This document shows positions 6,312-13,417 of a DNA stretch of 15,334 nt, in pieces. The DNA is taken from the NCBI GenBank assembly GCA_003222555.1, contig QHWL01000040.1, positions 577 to 15,910 of the forward strand. Reading direction: 5' to 3'. The position numbers and the translations under genes were made by a program. The notes under the pieces are model-generated. The model was not told the origin of the DNA. It did not search any database and was given only the letters and a program-made list of their open reading frames with translations. The stretch comes from Acidobacteriota bacterium (GTDB taxonomy: Bacteria > Acidobacteriota > Vicinamibacteria > Vicinamibacterales > CAVVIG01). How positions within the stretch are numbered: the stretch's first letter is position 1; each line of letters starts with the position of its first letter.

Positions 6312-7517
6312 CTAACTCACCAGTTGCCGGTACAGCGCCGCAAGGTCGCGCACGAGTCGATCGACGGCGAATCGCTCCACCACCGAGGGGCGGGCGCGCG
6401 CGCCCATGTCCGCGCGGCGCCGGTCGTCATCGAACAGTTGCTGGATGGCCGCGGCGAGCGCGTCCACGTCACCTTCCGGCACGAGGACGCCCAGATCGGG
6501 CGCGAGGATGACATCGGGAACGCCGCCGACAGCAAAGCACACACCCGGCACGCCCGCGGCCATGCCCTCGATGAGCGCGACCGGCGTGCCCTCATTGCGC
6601 GACGTCACCACCACGACGTCGCTCGCTGCATATATCGCCGAGACGTCGCGCTGCCAGCCGAGGAAGCGAACACGATCGGAGAGGTCACGAGCGGCGGTTG
6701 TCGCGCGGAGCGCGGCCTCGAGCTCGCCGCCGCCCGCGACGAGGAACCGTGCCCGTTGATCGACGCTCGCGATGCGATCGGCCGCCTCGATGAACAGCTC
6801 GGGCTGCTTGATCGTTGTCAGGCGGCCGACAAGAGCGGCCACGCGCGCATTCGGGTCCAGCCCCAAGGCGGCGCGTGCAGCCAGACGATCGGCCGGGCCG
6901 AGCGAGGCGAAGGGCGACAGATCGAAGCCAAGAGGCACGACGTGAAAGCGCGCGGCGGTCCCGATTCGGTACCGCTCGAGCAGGTCGCGGCGGATTCTGG
7001 AGGAAACCGCGATCAGCGCGTCCGTGCGCCTGCCCAGCGCGCGTTCGGTCGCCGTGAATCCTCGTGTCCGCCAGGCGGCGAAGTACCCTTCGAGCACGTG
7101 CCCGTGGTAGGTATGCACCAGCCGCGCGGGCGCATGGCGGCCGGCGCTCGCGTTGTACAACAGCGCGGCGGCGCGTCCGACCGTTCCGGCTTTCGCCGTG
7201 TGCGTGTGCACGATCGTGGGACGAAATCGGCAAAGCAGCCGGAAGACGCGAGCGACGGCTGCGACATCGGCCGCCGGCGCGAGCTCTCGCCGAAGCGCCG
7301 GTACGTACGCCATCTCGAACCTGCGATCGGGTGGGACGCGGTAGCCCATGTCACCCTCGCCCGGCCCGAGCCGGCCGTGAATCAGCAGCGTCTGGCAGCC
7401 CATCGATTCGAGACGTGCGCTCATCTCGATGGCTTGAATCGCGGGTCCGCCGATGTTCAGGCGCGTGATGATGCGCGCAACACGGATGGGCGCGGTGGCG
7501 GAGTCGGCCGGGGGCAC
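6312..7517 (-). CDS. GT4 family glycosyltransferase (GT-B fold)
   Basis: The 401-residue product shows the two-domain GT-B arrangement. The N-terminal half has a glycine-rich loop (NIGGPAIQA, 21-29), IVHTHTAKAG (102-111) and TYHGHVLEGYF (136-145). The C-terminal half has LVGRLTTIKQPELFIEA (229-245, donor-phosphate Arg232 and Lys237) and the EX7E motif in SRNEGTPVALIEGMAAG, with E309 and E317. It should transfer a sugar from a nucleotide donor to a lipid-linked glycan in the cytoplasm. The start is GTG at 7517, since no ATG precedes the conserved IRVARIITRL strand. This leaves only 17 bp to the divergent SDR start. Codon use looks like that of the neighbours. Donor and acceptor cannot be read from sequence. 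Confidence 0.92.
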   Translation of the reverse strand: MPPADSATAPIRVARIITRLNIGGPAIQAIEMSARLESMGCQTLLIHGRLGPGEGDMGYRVPPDRRFEMAYVPALRRELAPAADVAAVARVFRLLCRFRPTIVHTHTAKAGTVGRAAALLYNASAGRHAPARLVHTYHGHVLEGYFAAWRTRGFTATERALGRRTDALIAVSSRIRRDLLERYRIGTAARFHVVPLGFDLSPFASLGPADRLAARAALGLDPNARVAALVGRLTTIKQPELFIEAADRIASVDQRARFLVAGGGELEAALRATTAARDLSDRVRFLGWQRDVSAIYAASDVVVVTSRNEGTPVALIEGMAAGVPGVCFAVGGVPDVILAPDLGVLVPEGDVDALAAAIQQLFDDDRRRADMGARARPSVVERFAVDRLVRDLAALYRQLVS

Positions 7518-7534
7518 GCGAGCGCTACTCTACT

Positions 7535-8374
7535 ATGACGCCGCGGTCCGCTCCGATTGACCCGTTCTCCCTGGACGGCCAGGTCGCCGTCGTCACGGGC
7601 GGGACGGGACGGCTCGGCAGTCAGTACGCCAGGGCGCTGCTGTCGGCCGGCGCCGCGGTGGCGCTGTTCGACGTGGCGACGCCGGGGCCGATCGTGCGCG
7701 AGCTCCTCGACTCGGATGCGCTCATGTCCTCGCACCTTGTCGACACCACCGACCGGGCCGCCGTCGATCGCGCAATGGACGAGGTCGTCACGCGGTTTGG
7801 CGCGCCGACGATCCTCATCAACAACGCCGGCCTGGCCTCGTCACCGGCCGACGCGGGTCTCGCCACTGCACGATTCGAGCACTACCCGGCTACGGCCTGG
7901 GACGCGATGATGGAATCGCATCTCAAGAGCGCGCTTCTGGTCTCGCAGGCGTTCCTCGTCACGTTTCGCGCGGCGAAGCGCGACGCCGGCAGCATCATCA
8001 ACGTGTCGTCGACCTACGGGGTCGTGTCGCCCGACCAGTCCATGTACGAACGTCAGCGCCTCGGCGGGCAGGAGTGGTTCAAGCCGGTGGGCTACAGCGT
8101 CGCGAAGTCGGGCATGCTGAATTTCACGCGCTGGCTCGCGGAGTACTGCGCGCACGAGCGGCTCGGCGTTCGCGTCAACACGCTCGTTCCCGGCGGCGTG
8201 CGGGAGGACGGTCATTCCCCGGAATTCGTCGCCGAGTACGAGAAGCGGACCCCGCTGGGACGCATGGCGCGCGAAGACGACTACAACGGCGCCGTGGTGT
8301 TTCTGGCCTCGCAAGCGTCCGCTTACATGACCGGCGCGATGCTCGTCGTCGACGGAGGCTGGACGGCCAGATAG
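7535..8374 (+). CDS. SDR family NAD(P)-dependent oxidoreductase (PtmA-like by context)
   Basis: This is a classical short-chain dehydrogenase of 279 residues. The nucleotide-binding loop is VVTGGTGRLGSQYA (19-32), where the usual T-G-x3-G-x-G is spelled TGGTGRLG. D46 after strand 2 suggests NAD preference. NNAG is at 96-99, the catalytic Ser lies in INVSST (158-159), and the Tyr-Lys pair is Y187 and K191 in GYSVAKSG. A longer than usual segment between Ser and Tyr (YGVVSPDQSMYERQRLGGQEWFKP) resembles oxidoreductases found in sialic- and legionaminic-type clusters, such as Campylobacter PtmA; that likeness is from memory. It is the first plus-strand gene of the nonulosonate block. Start at ATG 7535 agrees with the family N-terminus; no Shine-Dalgarno is visible. 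The substrate is unknown, but a sugar intermediate is likely. Confidence 0.9.
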   Translation: MTPRSAPIDPFSLDGQVAVVTGGTGRLGSQYARALLSAGAAVALFDVATPGPIVRELLDSDALMSSHLVDTTDRAAVDRAMDEVVTRFGAPTILINNAGLASSPADAGLATARFEHYPATAWDAMMESHLKSALLVSQAFLVTFRAAKRDAGSIINVSSTYGVVSPDQSMYERQRLGGQEWFKPVGYSVAKSGMLNFTRWLAEYCAHERLGVRVNTLVPGGVREDGHSPEFVAEYEKRTPLGRMAREDDYNGAVVFLASQASAYMTGAMLVVDGGWTAR

Positions 8375-8383
8375 CTGGAGCCG

Positions 8384-8403
8384 TTTCGCAAGCCTGTAGT
8401 GGC
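8384..8403 (+). repeat. 20-bp repeat (copy b) next to hairpin repeat R2
   Basis: It matches 4763-4782 at 18 of 20 bases in the same orientation. It begins 9 bp after the SDR stop and ends 9 bp before the left edge of R2. Confidence 0.75.
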
Positions 8404-8412
8404 TTCTGAGAT

Positions 8413-8582
8413 TGTGAGCAAATCACGTTCAACGCGGAGACCGCAGAGAAGTTCTTGATGGTGTTGAAGGCAACCACGAAAGCACGAAGACACGAAGAAA
8501 GCCAACGTACTTTTCGTGGTTTCGTGTCTTCGTGGTTGCATTTCTCCGTGAGCTTTGGCGAGCTCTGCGTTCAAACGTCGCA
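8413..8582. repeat. Hairpin repeat R2, GCAGAG family, inverted relative to R1 and carrying a nested second hairpin
   Basis: The left part (8413-8456) is the reverse complement of the R1 right part, lacking one 9-bp unit. The right part (8538-8582) is the reverse complement of the R1 left part (4807-4850) with only a few differences. The outer arms are 8431-8450 (two 9-bp units) and 8542-8571 (three units). The small loop seen in R1 is replaced by about 80 bp carrying the CACGAAG hairpin. It fills most of the gap 8375-8591 between the SDR and transketolase genes. The frame of the transketolase remains open through its right part, which could mislead start calling. Confidence 0.88.
8472..8537. 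repeat. Nested hairpin repeat, CACGAAG family
   Basis: The left arm (8472-8501) is AACCACGAA followed by further CACGAAG-type units. The right arm (8510-8537) is the imperfect reverse complement, ending TCTTCGTGGTT. The unit length is about 8-9 bp. It belongs to a repeat family different from GCAGAG and sits wholly inside the loop of R2. Confidence 0.85.
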
Positions 8583-8591
8583 ACTGAGCTG

Positions 8592-10547
8592 ATGGGGGAA
8601 AAGGACCATTCCGACCGACGTCTGGCCGGCGGCGGCGCGCTGACCTATGCGACGCTCGAGGCAATCGAACACGCGCGTGGCGCGACATCCGATCCGTTCG
8701 AGCGAGCCGCGCTCCTCGCCGATCTCTGCCGTCTCAACACGCTGTACATGATCATGCTGGCCGGCTCCGGTCACATCGGGTCGAGCTTCAGCGCGATGGA
8801 TCTGATCACGTGGCTCTGGACCGAGGAGCTCGTGAACGCGAATAGTGGCGAGCCGGGCGCCGACACGTACTTTTCCTCGAAGGGGCACGATGCGCCGGCG
8901 CTGTACTCGCTGCTCATCGCGCTTGGCAAGCTCGAGTTCGATCTGCTGCATCGCCTCCGCCGCCTCGGCGGGTTGCCGGGCCACCCGGACGTCGGCACGC
9001 CTTTCATTGCGGCCAATACCGGCTCGCTCGGTATGGGCATCTCGAAGGCGTACGGCATGCTGCGGGGACGCCGCCAGGCCGGGAAGGCCGGACGCGTCGT
9101 CCTGATGATCGGCGACGGCGAGCTGCAGGAGGGGCAGATCTGGGAATCGCTGCAGCCGGTCGCCAATGAACGCCTCGGCGACATCGTCGCCATCGTCGAT
9201 CACAACAAGTACCAATCTGATGCGACGGTTGCGGCCGTCAGCGATCTCGGCCGCATCGACGACAAGTTTCGCGCGTTTGGCTGGGAGGTGCGCCGTGCCG
9301 ACGGCCACGACTTCCGGGCGATCCGCGACGGGTTCGCGCACTTCGCGTCGGTAACCGATAGGCCGAAAGTGCTCATCGCCGACACGATCAAAGGCAAGGG
9401 CGTCTCGTTCATGGAAGGGCTCTCGTGCGGCGACCAGACGTATCAGTTCCACGCGGGCGCCCCGGCGCTCGAGCACTACCTGGCGGCCGTCGGCGAGCTG
9501 ACCGATCGAATCAACCGCCGCCTGGCGACGCGTGGCCGCACGGCGCTGACGTTCGCGTCGGCGCCGCAGCCAGTCCGGACACCGCCTTCAGCGCCCGAGC
9601 GGTTGGTTGTCGCGTACGGCGATGAGCTGCTGAAGATCGCGAAGACGCGGCCGGAGATCATCGTGTTCGACGCCGATCTCCTGTCCGATTGCGGCATCGA
9701 GGCGTTCAAAGAGCAGCTTCCCGAGCGGTTCATCGAGTGCGGCATCGCCGAGCAGCACATGGTGTCGGCGGCGGGCGGGATGGCGCTCGCCGGGTTGCTG
9801 CCCATCGTCCACTCGTTCGCCTCTTTCCTCTCAACGCGGGCGAACGAGCAAATCTACAACAACGCAACCGAACGCACGAAGATCATTTACGCGGCGACGC
9901 TCGCCGGGCTCGTTCCGGGAGGCCCCGGCCATTCGCATCAATCGGTTCGCGATATCTCGGCGGTCGGATCGGTGCCGGGGCTTGTGGCGATCGAGCCCTG
10001 CTCTGAGCGCGAAGCGCGGCTCGCCATCCGATGGGCGATCGAGGAGAACGCCTCCAGCACGTACCTGCGCTTCGTGAGCGTGCCGATGGATCTGCCGTAC
10101 GCGCTGCCGCCGTCCTACGCGTTGCGCGTCGGCCGCGGTGTGCTGCTGCGCGAAGGACGCGATATTGCGCTCGTCGGGTACGGGCCGCTTTTGATGGCCA
10201 ACGCGTGGCACGCCGCCGACGAGCTCGCGCCGCAAGGCATCAGCGCAGCCGTCGTGAATCTTCCATGGCTCAATCGAGTAGACGAGGCGTGGCTGCGCGA
10301 GGCCCTGGCACGCTTCCCAACGATCGTGACGCTCGACAACCATTACGTCGCGCTCGGTCAAGGGGTGATGATCGCGGCTGCCGTCGCCCGCGCCGGCGTC
10401 GGTGCGGACGTCCGGTCGATCGGCCTCATCGACACGCCGGCCTGCGGCAGCAATGCCGAAGTCCTCGCGCATCACGGCGTCGACGCGGCGAGCATCGCCG
10501 CCGCAGCGCGCAGCGCCTGGCGCCGCGCCACGCGCGCAAGCGCGTAG
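8592..10547 (+). CDS. Transketolase, both halves in one chain
   Basis: From ATG 8592 the protein has 651 residues, close to a full transketolase, whereas many cluster-borne versions are split in two. The N-terminal thiamine-diphosphate domain shows SGHIGSS (H61), SSKGHDAPALY, GDGELQEGQIWE (G174-D175-G176) and VDHN with N205, the metal/ThDP signature. The C-terminal pyrimidine-binding domain has FIECGIAEQHMVSAAGGMA, with E387 as the expected cofactor-activating Glu, SFASFLSTRANEQI, and PGGPGHSHQSVRD. A third domain closes the chain (from about 515). The reaction should be transfer of a two-carbon ketol unit between a ketose and an aldose. The frame is open back to a GTG at 8532, but those 20 residues are translated from repeat R2, so the ATG is preferred; it has no clear Shine-Dalgarno. 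Being placed between an SDR and an aldehyde dehydrogenase and before neuCBA suggests a dedicated sugar-pathway role rather than central metabolism. Confidence 0.93.
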   Translation: MGEKDHSDRRLAGGGALTYATLEAIEHARGATSDPFERAALLADLCRLNTLYMIMLAGSGHIGSSFSAMDLITWLWTEELVNANSGEPGADTYFSSKGHDAPALYSLLIALGKLEFDLLHRLRRLGGLPGHPDVGTPFIAANTGSLGMGISKAYGMLRGRRQAGKAGRVVLMIGDGELQEGQIWESLQPVANERLGDIVAIVDHNKYQSDATVAAVSDLGRIDDKFRAFGWEVRRADGHDFRAIRDGFAHFASVTDRPKVLIADTIKGKGVSFMEGLSCGDQTYQFHAGAPALEHYLAAVGELTDRINRRLATRGRTALTFASAPQPVRTPPSAPERLVVAYGDELLKIAKTRPEIIVFDADLLSDCGIEAFKEQLPERFIECGIAEQHMVSAAGGMALAGLLPIVHSFASFLSTRANEQIYNNATERTKIIYAATLAGLVPGGPGHSHQSVRDISAVGSVPGLVAIEPCSEREARLAIRWAIEENASSTYLRFVSVPMDLPYALPPSYALRVGRGVLLREGRDIALVGYGPLLMANAWHAADELAPQGISAAVVNLPWLNRVDEAWLREALARFPTIVTLDNHYVALGQGVMIAAAVARAGVGADVRSIGLIDTPACGSNAEVLAHHGVDAASIAAAARSAWRRATRASA

Positions 10548-10583
10548 GGCGCGGCGCGCGAGACCCCGCGGGATCGGAAAACG

Positions 10584-12044
10584 ATGTACCCCGACTCGGT
10601 TCTCCATTGGATAGACGACGCCGAGGTGCCGGCATCGAGCGGCGAGACCTTCGAGAAGCGTTGTCCGATGGACGACCGCTCGGTCGCGCGCGTCGCTCGA
10701 GGGACCGCGGCGGACGTTGACATTGCGGTCGGCGCGGCGTCGCGCGCGGCCGATGCGTGGGGCCGCCTGCCGGCGCCAACGCGAGGCGAGATTCTCGGCC
10801 GCGCCGCCGCGCTGCTGCGCGCGAGGCAGCGGGACTTCGGCGCCCTGGTGCAGATCGAAACGGGGAAGCCGTGGAAGAGCGCCGTCGCCGAAGTCGAATC
10901 GTCGGCCGACCTGGCCGTGTTCATGGGCAGCGAAGGCAGCCGCTTCTACGGCAAGACGATGACGAGCCCGATCCCGAATCGAAGCGTCCGCACCGAGCGC
11001 GCCCCGATTGGCGTTTGCGCCGCGATGATGCCCTTCAATAGCCCGCTCGCCGGCATCGCGTGGAAGACGTTCCCGGCGCTCGTGTGCGGCAATGCCGTCG
11101 TGGCGAAATCGCACGAGCTGACGCCCTACACGGCCATCGCGTTCGGTAAGCTGCTGCGCGAGGCCGGCCTGCCGAAAGGCGTCTACTCGGCCGTCCAAGG
11201 GCTGGGCGCCGAGGTCGGCCTGCCGCTCGTCGAGGATTCTCGCGTCGGCCTCGTCAGCTTCACCGGATCGGTGCCGACCGGCAAGCTGATTCAGCAGAAG
11301 GTCAGCGGCCGCGCGGTCCTGGCGAAAGTCTGTCTGGAGCTCGGCGGGAAGAACCCGCTCGTCGTGTGCGACGACGCCGACCTGGCGCTGGCGGCCGCGC
11401 ACGCGACGGCGTCGGCGTTCATCGACGCCGGCCAGCGGTGCGCGGCCGGCAGCCGCATCATCGTCTTCGATCGGGTGCACGACGCCTTTCGCGAGGCGAT
11501 GCTCACGCGCGTCAAGGCATTGAAGGTCGGTTCGGGTCCGCAGGACGATTGCGGCCCAGTCATCTCACGGCAGAGTCTCGATCGCCTGCTCCGCGCCGTC
11601 GACAAGGCAGTCGCGCGTGGCGCGCGGCTGCTGGCCGGCGGCCACGCGATCGAGACGCTCGCGCCCGGCTACTACATGGCGCCGACCGTTCTCGAGAACG
11701 TCGCGCACGACGACGAAATGTCGCAGCAAGAGCTGTTCGGACCGGTGACGTGTCTGTACCGTGTCGCGGGCCTCGACGAGGCGATTGCGCTCGCGAACGC
11801 GACGGCGTACGGCCTTACCGGCGCGATTCACACGTTCAACAGCAACCGCATCGAGCAGTTCATCGCGCGGTACCGCGCCGGCCTCGTGTCGATTAACGGC
11901 CCGACGTACGGCGCCGGGCCGCACATGCCGTTTGGCGGCGTGAAGAACTCGGGCAACGGCTTCCGCGAGCCCGGGACCGAAGCGCTCGATGTCTATTGCG
12001 AGTGGAAGACCATCGTCGTCAATCATGATCCGCAGCGGGTGTGA
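10584..12044 (+). CDS. NAD(P)-dependent aldehyde dehydrogenase
   Basis: The 486-residue protein is a complete ALDH-superfamily member. Visible sites are MMPFNSP (oxyanion Asn152), VVAKSHE (Lys175, with His where many members have Pro or Ser), VSFTGSVPTGK (225-234), ELGGKNP with general base E252, and GQRCAAGSR with nucleophile C286. The spacing of 34 between Glu and Cys matches the family. EELFGPV appears as QELFGPV (382-388), and PFGGVKNSGNG (449-459) closes the active site. The reaction is oxidation of an aldehyde to the acid with NAD(P); the substrate is not predictable, although a sugar- or triose-derived aldehyde made by the neighbouring transketolase is worth considering. The ATG at 10584 lies 36 bp after the transketolase stop. 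The TGA stop coincides with the left edge of repeat R3. Confidence 0.92.
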   Translation: MYPDSVLHWIDDAEVPASSGETFEKRCPMDDRSVARVARGTAADVDIAVGAASRAADAWGRLPAPTRGEILGRAAALLRARQRDFGALVQIETGKPWKSAVAEVESSADLAVFMGSEGSRFYGKTMTSPIPNRSVRTERAPIGVCAAMMPFNSPLAGIAWKTFPALVCGNAVVAKSHELTPYTAIAFGKLLREAGLPKGVYSAVQGLGAEVGLPLVEDSRVGLVSFTGSVPTGKLIQQKVSGRAVLAKVCLELGGKNPLVVCDDADLALAAAHATASAFIDAGQRCAAGSRIIVFDRVHDAFREAMLTRVKALKVGSGPQDDCGPVISRQSLDRLLRAVDKAVARGARLLAGGHAIETLAPGYYMAPTVLENVAHDDEMSQQELFGPVTCLYRVAGLDEAIALANATAYGLTGAIHTFNSNRIEQFIARYRAGLVSINGPTYGAGPHMPFGGVKNSGNGFREPGTEALDVYCEWKTIVVNHDPQRV

Positions 12045-12175
12045 GATCACATCAACCGCAGAGCTCGCGGAGCACGCCGAGAAATGTTCTGATCTGCGGC
12101 AGCGTATGACCGCAGAGCCCGTAGAGCGCGCCGAGATGTTGTCGGCTCTGCGGTCTATGCGTGCTCGGCGGTTGT
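12040..12175. repeat. Hairpin repeat R3, GCAGAG family, diverged and partly duplicated
   Basis: Two direct copies of a three-unit block, each starting ACCGCAGAG, begin at 12055 and 12109 (period 54). They are followed by an inverted block. A perfect 11-bp stem, ACCGCAGAGCC (12109-12119) with GGCTCTGCGGT (12144-12154), is present, and the outer part 12160-12174 mirrors the GAGCACGC units. The left edge TGTGAGATCAC resembles the TGTGA-CAAATCAC edge of R1 and R2 and supplies the ALDH stop. R3 occupies the whole 137-bp gap before neuC. Confidence 0.82.
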
Positions 12176-12181
12176 TTTGAT

Positions 12182-13417
12182 ATGGACACGCTGTTTGCCT
12201 CCGCGAGCCGCAAGATCCCCCGCAGCGGGAAGCGCCGCATCTGTTTTCCGATCACCAGCCGCGCGTACTACGGGCGCAGCCAGCTGCTGATCAAGACGCT
12301 GCACAACCATCCGTCCGTCGAGCTCGAGCTGATGCTGAGCGGATCGATTCTCCTCGACAAGTACAGCCGCCACGTCGCGGCCGACATCGAAGCCGGCGGC
12401 TTCACGATCTCGGCGTCCATGTTCAACGTCATCGAAGGCGGCAATCACGTCGCCATGGCGAAAACGGCCTGCCTGACGGCGCTCGAATTCACCAACGGCC
12501 TCGACGCTCTCGATCCGGACGTGGTCGTGATCTGCGGCGATCGCTTCGAGCAGCTCGCCATCGCGATGGCCGCCGCGTATTTGAACAGGACCGTCGCGCA
12601 CATCGAAGGCGGCGACGTCAGCGGCAGCATCGACGAGAGCGTGCGCCACGCGATCACCAAGCTCGCGCACGTCCATTTCGTGACCAATGACGATGCCGAG
12701 CGGCGGGTGCTCGCGATGGGCGAGGACCCGAAGTACGTGTTCAACACCGGCTCGCTCGACGTGGAGCTCGCCTCGCGCATCGACACGGTCGTGAGCAACG
12801 AGCGCGTCAACGCCTATGGCGTCGGGCACGATGTCGACGTGACGAAGCCGTTTCTGATGGTCATTCAGCACCCCGTCACGACCGAGGCCGACAACCGGAA
12901 GCATCTCGAGACGTCGCTCCGCGCCGTCGGCGATCTCGGGCTGCCCACAATATGGTTTTGGCCCAATCCCGACGCCGGCACGGGGGAGATGGCCGAGACC
13001 ATCCGGCACTTCCGCGAGCACCACGAGGCGCCGACCGAGAAGATGCGGTTCATCACCAACGTTCCGGCCGACGAGTTCGTCGCGCTGGTGAAGGCCACCG
13101 CGTGTCTCATTGGCAATTCCTCGGCCGGCATCAAGGAGTGCTCCTATCTGGGCACGCCGGTCGTTGACATCGGCGGACGCCAGCATGGACGGCTCGCCGC
13201 CGATAACGTCGTGCACGTCGGATACGACGCGAACGCGATTCGCGCGGCGGTCGAGCGGCAGCTGCGGCACGGCCGATACCCCGCCTCTCATATCTATTAC
13301 CGACCGGATGCGAGCCAGCAGATCGCCGATCGTCTTGCCGCCGTCGAGCTCTATACGCAGAAGCGGTTCTTCGACGCCGTGACCACCGGTCTTGCGCGCG
13401 AGGGACGGCGAGGATGA
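12182..13417 (+). CDS. neuC: UDP-N-acetylglucosamine 2-epimerase, hydrolysing (NeuC/LegG type)
   Basis: The 411-residue protein fits the NeuC/NnaA family of hydrolysing UDP-HexNAc 2-epimerases, which release the free 2-epimer (ManNAc or a diacetamido-hexose) from the UDP sugar as the first committed step to nonulosonic acids. Motifs seen are ITSRAYYGR near the N-terminus, VVICGDRFEQLAIA (115-128), AHIEGGDVSGSIDESVRHAITKLAHVHF (139-166), WFWPNPDAGTGEMAETIRHFRE (258-279) and CLIGNSSAGIKECSYLGTPVVDIGGRQHGR (308-337). ATG 12182 starts just beyond repeat R3; a GTG seven codons upstream lies within the repeat and is disfavoured. The gene overlaps neuB by ATGA. Whether the substrate is UDP-GlcNAc or a 2,4-diacetamido-trideoxy sugar cannot be decided from the motifs. 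No LegB/LegC-like dehydratase or aminotransferase lies in this window. Confidence 0.92.
   Translation: MDTLFASASRKIPRSGKRRICFPITSRAYYGRSQLLIKTLHNHPSVELELMLSGSILLDKYSRHVAADIEAGGFTISASMFNVIEGGNHVAMAKTACLTALEFTNGLDALDPDVVVICGDRFEQLAIAMAAAYLNRTVAHIEGGDVSGSIDESVRHAITKLAHVHFVTNDDAERRVLAMGEDPKYVFNTGSLDVELASRIDTVVSNERVNAYGVGHDVDVTKPFLMVIQHPVTTEADNRKHLETSLRAVGDLGLPTIWFWPNPDAGTGEMAETIRHFREHHEAPTEKMRFITNVPADEFVALVKATACLIGNSSAGIKECSYLGTPVVDIGGRQHGRLAADNVVHVGYDANAIRAAVERQLRHGRYPASHIYYRPDASQQIADRLAAVELYTQKRFFDAVTTGLAREGRRG

Noticed and set aside
6024..7538. A 504-residue plus-strand frame antisense to the GT4 gene
   Set aside because: Low-complexity Arg/Gly/His-rich translation; the GT4 motifs on the minus strand are decisive.
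9831..11480. A 549-residue open frame on the minus strand across transketolase and aldehyde dehydrogenase
   Set aside because: Composition is Arg/Asp-rich and motif-free, and it spans two well-supported genes on the other strand.
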